Counted from the first letter of the stretch, positions 1-6,167 are shown. The stretch is DNA of 6,369 nucleotides from Hyphomicrobiales bacterium (GCA_900299065.1 OMIJ01000279.1:1-6369), one strand, 5' to 3'. Notes: generated by a model not told the origin, from the sequence alone. Made by a program: numbers and translations.

Positions 1-382
1 AACGGATCGCAACAGGGGCGAGCAAGATCATGGTTTTGACCATATCGGGCTGCTCAAGTGCCATGTTTAAAACCACGCGCGCGCCAAAGGAATTGCCCCA
101 CAAACTATAGGACGAGACACCGAGAGCCTCGATCGCCCTATTCATCGTCTTGGCGAGATCAAGCACAGATTGCGAACGTAGATTAGGCTCTGACGCACCA
201 AAACCAGGCAATTCAAAAGCCAGCACGCGGTGTTTGTGCGCCAAGATATGAAGGGCTTCAGACACACGCAAGCCCCCTGCTCCGTGGATACATATCAGAG
301 GCAAGCCTGATCCAGCCTCCAGATAGCGAATATTAAATCCATCTGCTTTGATAAAATGCTCACTAAATGCCAAATCGGTCAT
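1..382 (-). CDS. alpha/beta hydrolase, N-terminal part (runs off the left edge)
   Basis: Translating the minus strand from the ATG at 382 gives 127 open codons to the window edge, so only the N-terminal half is present. Visible alpha/beta-hydrolase marks are the oxyanion-hole motif HGAGG (residues 33-37), the strand and turn ELPGFGASEP (57-66), and the nucleophile elbow GNSFG (96-100) with Ser98 as the likely catalytic residue. The acid and histidine of the triad would lie outside the window. There is no signal peptide, so it is probably cytoplasmic. The start is 28 bases after the stop of the flavin monooxygenase gene; an in-frame TAG lies seven codons upstream, so this ATG is the first ATG available. 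The Shine-Dalgarno sequence is weak (AGG/AAGG about 5-12 bases upstream). By position it probably acts on a product of the neighbouring monooxygenase, but family members include esterases, C-C hydrolases, haloperoxidase-like and dehalogenase-like enzymes, and the substrate cannot be named. Confidence 0.88.
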   Translation of the reverse strand, partial: MTDLAFSEHFIKADGFNIRYLEAGSGLPLICIHGAGGLRVSEALHILAHKHRVLAFELPGFGASEPNLRSQSVLDLAKTMNRAIEALGVSSYSLWGNSFGARVVLNMALEQPDMVKTMILLAPVAIR

Positions 383-410
383 GATGCCTTGCCTGATATA
401 CTATTCGATC

Positions 411-1508
411 TTACAGAGCGTGAATTTCGGGCAATACTTTTTGCCCGAACATTTCGATGGACTTCAGGGTTTTCTGGCCCATTTGCGCACCAATCGACAG
501 ATCGAGAATGCCAGGCCCCAAAATATCTTTGATGCGCTTGATTTGGGCTATGATGGTTTTCGGCGTGCCCACGAGCACTTGTGCGTTTTCGATGCGCTCT
601 TTAATCTCCCCGCGAGATTTGGCGCGGGCGATTTGATTTTCTGCATCGCGGCCATAATAGCTGGATTCAGCAACAGCCTTTGCAAGGGCTTTGTTGGTCA
701 TGGACAAACCAACAGTTGCTTGCGTGCTGGCCTGGATCAAATCTTCGATCCCCTCTTCATCCGTATCTGTGCAATGCATAGCCAAACGATAGATCACGTG
801 ATCGGGGCTTGGAGTCCAGCCATGCAATTCTGCCTGCTGGCGATAATAAGTAGCTGCTGCTGCGGCTCTGTGCACAGTTGTGAAGGCAAAACCAATGCCA
901 ATGCGATTTTCCGCTGCAAACTCACCTGATTCAGGAGTCGCTGCCGACATATAAATGGGCGGATGTGGTTGCTGAATCGGCCGCGGCCAAATCGAAATGG
1001 TGCGGTGCTGATAATAGCGTCCCTGCCAGCCAAAGGGTTGTGGCTCTGTCCAGCAGGCTTTGATGAGATGCAAAGCTTCCTGAAAGCGGCCGCGAGATTC
1101 AGAGGGATTGATATTATAGGTGACATATTCATTGGGCGTGCCGCGCATCAAACCTGCAACAATGCGGCCACCTGAGATCGTATCGAGCATGGCAATTTCT
1201 TCTGCCACACGCACAGGATTGAGGACCGGAATATCGGGACCCAGCAGTGCAATCTTGGCCCGTTTGGCGACTTGTGTCAGAGCGCCGGCCAGAACATTGG
1301 GATTGGGCGACATAGAAAAGGGCGCAAAGTGATGCTCTGCAACGGTCAGCCAATCAAATCCTACCTCATCTCCAAGGCGCATCTGATCAAGCGTGCGATT
1401 CATGGAGCTGACAGCAATTTCGGGAGAATAGCTATCACCGGGAACCGGCCAAACGCCTTGAGGCGCGGGGCCAGTATAACGTGTGTTACAGAACAAAGAG
1501 ACTTTCAT
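411..1508 (-). CDS. LLM class flavin-dependent oxidoreductase (luciferase-like monooxygenase)
   Basis: A full-length 365-residue member of the bacterial luciferase superfamily. These are TIM-barrel enzymes that use reduced FMN and O2 to oxygenate an organic substrate in the cytoplasm. Seen in the sequence: an N-terminal strand MKVSLFCN, EHHF (58-61) after VGFDWLTVA, the segment PNPNVLAGALTQ (68-79), LGPDIPVLNPVRVAEE (89-104), the hallmark LDTISGGR (108-115) followed by G-L-M-R-G-T, and RPIQQPHPPIYMSA (176-189). This pattern is closer to the LuxA-like group than to the SsuD alkanesulfonate or RutA pyrimidine types. It starts at ATG 1508, 40 bases after the permease stop, with AAGGGA about 8 bases upstream as Shine-Dalgarno. 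Such enzymes need reduced flavin from a separate reductase, and none is encoded in the window. Linkage to an importer and hydrolases suggests an oxidative step in catabolism of the imported compound, but the substrate is unknown. Confidence 0.93.
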   Translation of the reverse strand: MKVSLFCNTRYTGPAPQGVWPVPGDSYSPEIAVSSMNRTLDQMRLGDEVGFDWLTVAEHHFAPFSMSPNPNVLAGALTQVAKRAKIALLGPDIPVLNPVRVAEEIAMLDTISGGRIVAGLMRGTPNEYVTYNINPSESRGRFQEALHLIKACWTEPQPFGWQGRYYQHRTISIWPRPIQQPHPPIYMSAATPESGEFAAENRIGIGFAFTTVHRAAAAATYYRQQAELHGWTPSPDHVIYRLAMHCTDTDEEGIEDLIQASTQATVGLSMTNKALAKAVAESSYYGRDAENQIARAKSRGEIKERIENAQVLVGTPKTIIAQIKRIKDILGPGILDLSIGAQMGQKTLKSIEMFGQKVLPEIHAL

Positions 1509-1548
1509 GTCTTTTCCCTTTCATGCAAGTCATCGCGAATAAGCATTT

Positions 1549-2328
1549 TCAAGTCCAGCGCATTGCCCAACGTTCAAACATATCCGCACCCTTAACCAGA
1601 ATAAGCGCGAATAAGGATGTGTAGAGAACCCAGGCATAGAGCTCGGCGGTTTTGTAAAGCTGTGCAGTCTGCGCAATATTCTGGCCAAGGCCCGATGAGC
1701 CGCCAAAGAATTCTGCGACAACCACCATGATCATGCCCAAAGTCACACCTGTGCGTACACCGGCAATCAGATAGGGAAGTGAGGCGGGAAAGATCACATG
1801 CAGAAAGAGCTGGTTGGAGGAATAGCCAAAGACATTGGCAGCATCGATCAACAATCGCGGAGTCTGTTTGGCTCCCATATAGGCATTGAAGATGACCGGA
1901 AAGATTACTCCGATAATCACAATGACAATCCGCGAGAGATCATTAATGCCAAAGATCATCAACAGTAGCGGATAAAGCGCTATGCGTGGCATGGCCGAGA
2001 AGAAGACCACATAAGGATCAACAATCGACCCAAAGGTCTTCCACCAACCCATCGCTAGGCCAAGGATGGATCCGGCAATCACGGCAACAAATACGCCAAT
2101 GCAATAGGCATAAGCCGTCACAAGAAGATTGGACCAGAGCGCACCAGAAACGAGTAATTTCCAGCATTGGGCACCAATCGCACTGGGCCAGCTAAAGAAG
2201 AATGTATTGACATAGCCCATTCTCCCGGCCGATTCCCAAGCCAGCATGAGTGCGAGAAAAATCACCAGAGACAAAAGCAATTCATTGCGTTTGGCTGTTT
2301 GTCTCGCCTTTGCCTTCGCGGAGATCAT
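1549..2328 (-). CDS. ABC transporter permease, SsuC/TauC-like (NitT/TauT family)
   Basis: Inner-membrane subunit of an importer, 259 residues from the chosen start, normal for this family. About six hydrophobic segments can be seen, near residues 17-33, 68-95, 105-125, 130-150, 181-207 and 230-248. The cytoplasmic EAA loop that docks on the ATPase is clear: DAANVFGY (162-169) followed by HVIFPASLPYLIAGVR (177-192), with the conserved G and LP spacing. The chosen ATG at 2328 overlaps the ATPase stop as ATGA (2325-2328) and has GGGAG 7 bases upstream, a typical translational-coupling arrangement. The same frame extends to another ATG at 2364, which would add 12 residues and overlap the ATPase gene by 40 bases; this looks less likely. 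Membership in the binding-protein-dependent transport superfamily is secure. The substrate is not. Confidence 0.93.
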   Translation of the reverse strand: MISAKAKARQTAKRNELLLSLVIFLALMLAWESAGRMGYVNTFFFSWPSAIGAQCWKLLVSGALWSNLLVTAYAYCIGVFVAVIAGSILGLAMGWWKTFGSIVDPYVVFFSAMPRIALYPLLLMIFGINDLSRIVIVIIGVIFPVIFNAYMGAKQTPRLLIDAANVFGYSSNQLFLHVIFPASLPYLIAGVRTGVTLGMIMVVVAEFFGGSSGLGQNIAQTAQLYKTAELYAWVLYTSLFALILVKGADMFERWAMRWT

Positions 2329-3113
2329 ATCAACTCCCGAGCCTGATTTTGCAACAAAGACCATACTTGCCCTCGCAAATCCTGAAACTGGGCTGTGGTG
2401 CGCACTTCATGCTGTCTTGGCTTTGGGACCGGCACTTGAAACTCATGAATGAGGCGTGCGGGGCGCGACGAGAAGACCAGCACACGATCTCCCAGAAAAA
2501 GGGCTTCCTCAATATCGTGTGTCACAAGCAAAGCTGTCGTACCCTGCGCAGTGACGATATTGAGCAGATCTGTTTGCATGACCTGGCGCGTCATAGCATC
2601 GACAGCGGCAAAAGGCTCATCGCATAAGAGCACATCGGGCCGGACAGCCAGAGCGCGGGCAATGCCGACTCTTTGCTGCATGCCACCCGAAAGATTTTTT
2701 GGAAGGAATGTCTCAAACCCCTTCAAACCCACGCGCTCAATTGCATCAGCAGTTCGCGCCTGACGCTCTTCATCGCTCAGGCCAAGCACATGCATGCCGA
2801 AATTGACATTGTCACGCACATTCAACCATGGCATCAGACCAAATTGCTGGAAGATCATGGCGCGATCCGGTCCCGGCTTCGTAATCGCATGTCCATTAAG
2901 CAGCAATTGACCTGAATCGGGCGTATCAAGACCTGCAATCATGCGCAGCAAAGTTGTCTTGCCAGAGCCACTGGCCCCGACAATTGTGACAATCTCACCA
3001 GCATTGAGAGAAAAGCTGATATGATCCAGAACAGGCAAGGATCCATCGGGCGTATCAAAGGCCTTGACGAGATCCTTGACCTGCAATCTGGCGGCAGAAT
3101 GCGTATTCATCAT
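2325..3113 (-). CDS. ABC transporter ATP-binding protein, SsuB/TauB-like (NitT/TauT family)
   Basis: The 262-residue cytoplasmic ATPase that powers the importer. All motifs are intact: Walker A GASGSGKT (46-53), Q-loop in FQQFGLMPW (88-96), signature LSGGMQQR (141-148), Walker B VLLCDEP (161-167) with catalytic Glu166, D-loop AAVD (169-172) and switch His199 in LLVTHD. The GLMPW after the Q-loop is typical of nitrate/sulfonate/taurine importer ATPases. The ATG at 3113 is 3 bases after the stop of the binding-protein gene, so translation is probably coupled; a second ATG follows directly at 3110 and cannot be excluded as the start. The gene ends in an ATGA overlap with the permease gene. Together with the binding protein and permease it forms a complete importer of standard composition. 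Confidence 0.96.
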   Translation of the reverse strand: MMNTHSAARLQVKDLVKAFDTPDGSLPVLDHISFSLNAGEIVTIVGASGSGKTTLLRMIAGLDTPDSGQLLLNGHAITKPGPDRAMIFQQFGLMPWLNVRDNVNFGMHVLGLSDEERQARTADAIERVGLKGFETFLPKNLSGGMQQRVGIARALAVRPDVLLCDEPFAAVDAMTRQVMQTDLLNIVTAQGTTALLVTHDIEEALFLGDRVLVFSSRPARLIHEFQVPVPKPRQHEVRTTAQFQDLRGQVWSLLQNQARELI

Positions 3114-3116
3114 TGA

Positions 3117-4139
3117 TCAGAAATCAATCTTGAGATCACGCATGGCTTCAGTAACTGCCCGGCCATCTGAATATTTGCTCAGAGGAATTGCTCCCTTTTT
3201 GAGCTCCATGGCCACTTCAACCATTTCAGCATCGAAAGCTGAATCACCTTTGGACAGATCCATCCGCATCATCCAATGGTCCTTGTGACGCTCCCAAACG
3301 GTTTCGACCACTTCTTCTTCGATTTCGAAAGGCTTTTCGCGCAAGACTGAAATCGCAAAGGCTTTATCCTTGCGCAGGCGGTCGGCCGCTTTCACCATAG
3401 CGCGTGCAAAAGCCCGCACCGTATCTGGATTTTGTTCGATCACTTTCAAAGAAGCGCCCCAGCCCAGATTAGCGCCCGCGCCTTTGGTCATGCCATGCTT
3501 GTCGCGCCAGCTTGTGTAATCAATGAGACTGACAAGATTAGCCTTGGCCGCCTTGGCGAGTAGTGAGTCATTGAGATTGGCAACATCGACCTGCCCCGAC
3601 ACAATCGAACCAAAGCCATTAAAGCTCTCAATGCGTTTGACATCGTTCATAGATAGATTATCGCCCGCCAGAATTTGCCGCCATACTGTATCTAAGGTCT
3701 CGCCGGTGCGGACAGTTTGAATGGTCTTGCCTTTTATTTCAGCGATAGACTTGATGCCGGAATCCTTCTTCACCCAGAAATCATAGGGAAAGCGGCTGGA
3801 GATCATGGCAATCTGGCGAATGGGCGCATTCTGCCCTTCAACGGCGCGGATCAAACTGCCAGCACCCAAAGCAAATTGAGCCCCGTCACTGGCTATGGCC
3901 TGCACCGGCTCTGTCCAAGAGCGGAAATTGATGATTTCAATCTCCAGTCCCTCAGCTGCAAAATAATTGGCTTTAATGGCCGCAAACAGGCCGGCATTCT
4001 GCACCAGTTCAGTCAGCACCATGGCAACTTTTGCTTTGGGCATGCTGAGTTTGGGGGCCGTCTGCGCAGAAGCAGAGCCCATGAGACCCGTTGCCATCAT
4101 AAGGCCTAGAATGGAGCCTCGCAAAAAGATCGACGTCAT
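3117..4139 (-). CDS. ABC transporter substrate-binding protein, NitT/TauT (NMT1/SsuA-like) family
   Basis: A 340-residue periplasmic binding protein. The N-terminus is a Sec signal peptide: a hydrophobic core (residues 5-20) and an ASA|Q cleavage site after residue 25, with no lipobox cysteine, so the mature protein should be soluble in the periplasm. After this come features of NMT1/SsuA-type proteins: KVAMVLTELVQNAGLFAAIK, the YFAAEGLEIEI strand (residues 60-70) typical of the first lobe, a region around 90-95 (GAQFALGAG) and the hinge-like IKGKTIQTVRTGETLDT. The THI5-type cysteine cluster is not present. The ATG at 4139 has GGGAG 10 bases upstream. An ATG at 4146 is out of frame. It sits directly before the ATPase and permease genes, so it is their cognate receptor. 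The ligand is unknown; the family binds nitrate, sulfonates, taurine, pyrimidines, aromatic acids and other small molecules. Confidence 0.92.
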   Translation of the reverse strand: MTSIFLRGSILGLMMATGLMGSASAQTAPKLSMPKAKVAMVLTELVQNAGLFAAIKANYFAAEGLEIEIINFRSWTEPVQAIASDGAQFALGAGSLIRAVEGQNAPIRQIAMISSRFPYDFWVKKDSGIKSIAEIKGKTIQTVRTGETLDTVWRQILAGDNLSMNDVKRIESFNGFGSIVSGQVDVANLNDSLLAKAAKANLVSLIDYTSWRDKHGMTKGAGANLGWGASLKVIEQNPDTVRAFARAMVKAADRLRKDKAFAISVLREKPFEIEEEVVETVWERHKDHWMMRMDLSKGDSAFDAEMVEVAMELKKGAIPLSKYSDGRAVTEAMRDLKIDF

Positions 4140-4184
4140 TGTTCATTATCTCCCTGAAAATTATTCTAGAGCTTGAGACTCATT

Positions 4185-4838
4185 TTACCAGCAGCTACGC
4201 GCCTCTTTTTCCTGAGGCGTATCTTTCCACGGGAAAATAGAATAGGCGACAGGGTGCAGCGTTCCACACTGGCGACAGGTGCGCACTTTCTCATCGGAAT
4301 TGAAGACGGCAAAGGCATCTTCCTGAACAGCATAATAGCCACCAAGCCCTACCCTACCCGTCTCGACTTCGGCCATATACAGGGGCGCAACGCAATTCAG
4401 ACAATACCAGGCAAAGCGATCCTTGCGACCTTTTTCAGGAAAGCCTTCAATCAGGACAGTGAGGCGGCGCTCATCGTCAAGCTTCAGACTGAGAGACATT
4501 TCCTGCGCTTCATTAATATGCCAGAATCCATAGACATGTTCGGAATGATGCGGCACCAGAGGCAAAGTAAATTGCACATCCTTGCGAGGCTCAGACACTA
4601 TCTGCCCATCAATGATTTTCAATGAGCGACCCATTTTGAAGCCTACACGTCCGGGCTTGCTTTCGTGATAGCGCAAGCCAATCAGCAAATCGCCGCAAGG
4701 ATAAAAACTGCGATAGCGCAATTTGGACTCCTCGGACAACAGATCCATGGTCATATTAGCCACTTTCTGTCCGGCAAATTGCTTCATCAGATCGAAAGAG
4801 TCTTTGGTCAATTGAGCATTATCCCGAGGCTCTGTCAT
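4185..4838 (-). CDS. Uncharacterised protein with 3-hydroxyanthranilate-dioxygenase-like zinc-ribbon C-terminus
   Basis: A 217-residue protein I do not recognise as a whole. From about residue 126 it resembles, from memory, the end of bacterial 3-hydroxyanthranilate 3,4-dioxygenase (HAO): a strand LTVLIEGFPEKGRKDRFAWY running into CLNC (146-149), a central stretch with A-E-V-E and G-Y-Y, then S-D-E-K-V-R-T and CRQC (188-191) followed by GTLHP. In HAO this rubredoxin-like CxxC...CxxC knuckle binds a structural metal, and the preceding strand is the last of the cupin. The cupin iron ligands of HAO (an H-x5-E motif and a later His) are not recognisable here. The N-terminal 125 residues contain a helical start and a mixed-strand region with VPHHSEHVYGFWH (95-107), whose clustered histidines might bind metal. 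There is no signal peptide. Translation is well supported: GAGGAGG lies 8 bases before the ATG, and the gene begins 17 bases after the ferredoxin stop. A metal-binding partner of the ferredoxin or monooxygenase is an inference. Confidence 0.85.
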   Translation of the reverse strand: MTEPRDNAQLTKDSFDLMKQFAGQKVANMTMDLLSEESKLRYRSFYPCGDLLIGLRYHESKPGRVGFKMGRSLKIIDGQIVSEPRKDVQFTLPLVPHHSEHVYGFWHINEAQEMSLSLKLDDERRLTVLIEGFPEKGRKDRFAWYCLNCVAPLYMAEVETGRVGLGGYYAVQEDAFAVFNSDEKVRTCRQCGTLHPVAYSIFPWKDTPQEKEARSCW

Positions 4839-4846
4839 AATATGTT

Positions 4847-4853
4847 CCTCCTC
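4847..4853 (-). promoter_or_regulatory. Strong ribosome binding site of the zinc-ribbon protein gene
   Basis: The minus strand reads GAGGAGG here, 8 bases before the ATG at 4838 and just downstream of the ferredoxin TAA. It is the best Shine-Dalgarno match in the operon. It fixes the start of this otherwise unrecognised gene and suggests high translation relative to its neighbours. Confidence 0.85.
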
Positions 4854-4855
4854 AG

Positions 4856-5212
4856 TTAATCTGCCTTGACGGCACGTTTGTCACAAGCGGACTGCCAGGC
4901 AGCCAGTACCTTATCCTGTTCGAAGCCAAGATCAGCGCAATTCACCACTGTCACATCCTGCACCACGCGCGCCTGACATCCCAGACGATAACCGGGGTGA
5001 TAGCCCCAGCCTTCAATGAAATAAGCCTCGGTTTCCGTGGGCGTGTCAAATGCACCATCAACAACAATGACGGCACAGGTTCCGCACAATGCCAACCCAC
5101 CGCAATAGGCACGCCAAGGGGCCTGCGCTTCGCGTGCTCCCAGCAGCAATGTCCGGCCTTGCTGGACATCAAATTCGCCCTCAGGGCGGTTATCAACTTT
5201 TACCTTTGGCAT
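4856..5212 (-). CDS. [2Fe-2S] ferredoxin, adrenodoxin-like cysteine spacing
   Basis: A 118-residue one-electron carrier of the beta-grasp ferredoxin fold. The cluster ligands are Cys37, Cys43, Cys46 and Cys79 in YCGGLALCGTC and RLGCQARV, giving C-x5-C-x2-C-x32-C, the spacing of adrenodoxin/Isc-type rather than plant photosynthetic ferredoxins (C-x4-C-x2-C). The N-terminal strands MPKVKVDN and EFDVQQGRTLLLGA, and the later TVVNC, fit the fold. Two extra cysteines (92, 110) lie in the tail. There is no fused reductase domain, so a separate NAD(P)H-ferredoxin reductase is needed and is not in the window. The ATG at 5212 is 18 bases after the hydrolase stop, with only a weak GGTGA upstream. Position in the operon suggests it supplies electrons to an oxidative step on the imported compound, perhaps with the adjacent zinc-ribbon protein, but no Rieske oxygenase or P450 is seen here. 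Confidence 0.92.
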   Translation of the reverse strand: MPKVKVDNRPEGEFDVQQGRTLLLGAREAQAPWRAYCGGLALCGTCAVIVVDGAFDTPTETEAYFIEGWGYHPGYRLGCQARVVQDVTVVNCADLGFEQDKVLAAWQSACDKRAVKAD

Positions 5213-5230
5213 AGTTTCACCATCAAAGGA

Positions 5231-6004
5231 TCAGGAGAGAAATTTGGCAACCATGGCCGCAGCAATGTCGGGTTGGTCTGTTTCGATAGAATGAGCGGCA
5301 TCGTCAACAAAGTCCATGCGGGAATTTTTGATGCGGCTATGCAAATCATGAATCGATTCAGGTGGCACACGCACATCCTTCGACCCGCCTATGATCAGAG
5401 TTGGGCAAGTAATATCGCCAATCAAAGCGCCTAATTCTTCATCACGCGGGGCGCCAATACCATAATGAGCCATAGCCCGCCGGTTTGCCGCCAATTGTTC
5501 TGGCGTGCGGGTCTCTGGAACGCGCCGCTCGGGATGGGCATATAATTGCTTAATGAAGATCTCAGGTTCAAAGCTTAGGGGTGGCGCATCAATGGGACGA
5601 AATCCTGCCGGTGCCATCATAACCAGCCTCTCGACCAAATGCGGATGACGCACGGTCAACCAGGCCCCCAAACGTGCGCCCATGGAATGACCAACCACTG
5701 TCAGAGGGGAGTTTAAATGGCCATTGATATACTCTGCCAAAAGATCGGCAACGCCGGGAACTGTCGTCAAGCCATCCAAATAGGGCGTATCCTCATAGCC
5801 CGGCACAATGGGGCAGATCACCAGATGATTGAGCGCCAGAGTTTTTGCCACGGAGCGAATGGCAAGGCCAGCTGCAGGATGAAGACATAAAATCGGCCTG
5901 CCCGCACCAGCTGTATAAATAGTCAAACTTCCCTTGCTTAAGGCAATCTTATTCTGAACAAAAACCGGACCCGTCACTGCTGATGTTTCTCCCAAATCAG
6001 GCAA
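5231..6004 (-). CDS. alpha/beta hydrolase
   Basis: A complete cytoplasmic alpha/beta-hydrolase fold enzyme, 257 residues from the TTG start. The triad is visible: Ser107 in the nucleophile elbow GHSMGA (105-110), Asp210 in GGSKDVRVP, and His238 in DDAAHSIETDQP. The oxyanion region is LHPAAG (41-46). A cap region lies around 140-195. The start is uncertain: 6004 is a TTG with no good Shine-Dalgarno, whereas an in-frame GTG at 5977 (codon 10) has GGGAG 11 bases upstream. The fold begins near residue 17 in either case, so both give a functional protein. It is the first gene of the main run and is 18 bases from the ferredoxin gene. A second hydrolase follows at the other end of the cluster. The substrate may be an ester, lactone, amide or C-C bond product of the pathway; sequence does not decide. 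Confidence 0.92.
   Translation of the reverse strand: MPDLGETSAVTGPVFVQNKIALSKGSLTIYTAGAGRPILCLHPAAGLAIRSVAKTLALNHLVICPIVPGYEDTPYLDGLTTVPGVADLLAEYINGHLNSPLTVVGHSMGARLGAWLTVRHPHLVERLVMMAPAGFRPIDAPPLSFEPEIFIKQLYAHPERRVPETRTPEQLAANRRAMAHYGIGAPRDEELGALIGDITCPTLIIGGSKDVRVPPESIHDLHSRIKNSRMDFVDDAAHSIETDQPDIAAAMVAKFLS
5975..5977 (-). other. Alternative GTG start codon for the alpha/beta hydrolase
   Basis: This in-frame GTG is codon 10 when counted from the TTG at 6004. It is preceded by GGGAG ending 11 bases upstream, a better ribosome-binding context than the TTG has. Starting here would give a 248-residue enzyme still carrying the whole hydrolase fold. Confidence 0.4.
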
Positions 6005-6008
6005 TGTC

Positions 6009-6167
6009 TTATTTATTTACCGCCTTATAGGGTGGAAGAGATGGAAACACAATTCCCCCCTTCATGGAAGGGAGGGCAAAAACTTCCAATCGGATTGTTT
6101 TTATATCGAATAGTTTTGGGCTTAGCAGAGCCTGCGTAAAATGCTCAAGCTTGACCTTTGAACTCAT
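6009..6167 (-). CDS. Doubtful small ORF of 52 codons upstream of the hydrolase
   Basis: Minus-strand ATG at 6167 opens a 52-codon frame ending with TAA at 6009-6011, 4 bases before the TTG of the hydrolase. The product would be basic (start MSSKVKLEHF, end FPSLPPYKAVNK), with no membrane segment and no family I recognise. The frame is open back to a stop about 18 codons earlier. The ribosome-binding site is poor (GGA about 8 bases away). It spans the possible promoter and inverted repeat, so chance is the likelier explanation. A leader peptide coupled to the hydrolase is the alternative. Confidence 0.15.
   Translation of the reverse strand: MSSKVKLEHFTQALLSPKLFDIKTIRLEVFALPSMKGGIVFPSLPPYKAVNK
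6024..6052 (-). promoter_or_regulatory. Possible sigma70-like promoter of the operon
   Basis: On the minus strand TTGTGT (6047-6052) and TATAAG (6024-6029) are separated by exactly 17 bases. The -10 box matches 5 of 6 consensus positions and the -35 only 3 of 6. Transcription would start about 10-15 bases before the TTG at 6004, giving a very short leader, or about 40 bases before the GTG at 5977. An inverted repeat lies directly upstream. Read-through from the gene at the right edge remains possible. Confidence 0.35.
6055..6075. repeat. Inverted repeat CCCTTC-ATG-GAAGGG, possible operator
   Basis: CCCTTC (6058-6063) and GAAGGG (6067-6072) are perfect inverted arms around a 3-base centre. 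The match extends by CC/GG after one mismatch. It lies 2 bases upstream of the proposed -35 box, where an activator or repressor could bind. As RNA it could form a short GC-rich hairpin, but no T-run follows in either direction, so an intrinsic terminator is unlikely. Confidence 0.4.

Noticed and set aside
348..929. Plus-strand 193-codon frame opposite the flavin monooxygenase gene
   Set aside because: It lies almost wholly antisense to a clear LLM gene, has no recognisable domain and no operon partner; it is a shadow frame.
411..1508. RutA-type pyrimidine oxygenase with the hydrolases as RutD
   Set aside because: The N-terminal and flavin-site pattern is LuxA-like rather than RutA-like, and RutB, RutC and RutF counterparts are absent.
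1549..4139. Naming the importer ssuABC, tauABC or thiXYZ
   Set aside because: The family is right but substrate-specific evidence is lacking: the adjacent monooxygenase is not SsuD-like, no TauD dioxygenase or TenA is present, and the binding protein lacks the THI5-type cysteine cluster.
3717..4625. Plus-strand frames opposite the binding-protein and zinc-ribbon genes (3717-4109 and 4173-4625)
   Set aside because: Antisense to genes with signal peptide, family motifs or strong ribosome binding sites; the translations show no domain.
4185..4838. Calling this a functional 3-hydroxyanthranilate 3,4-dioxygenase
   Set aside because: Only the zinc-ribbon end and last cupin-like strand resemble the enzyme; the N-terminal iron-binding cupin motif is not seen and no kynurenine-pathway genes are nearby.
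4997..5434. Plus-strand 145-codon frame opposite the ferredoxin and hydrolase genes
   Set aside because: It spans the ends of two well-supported minus-strand genes and has no family features.
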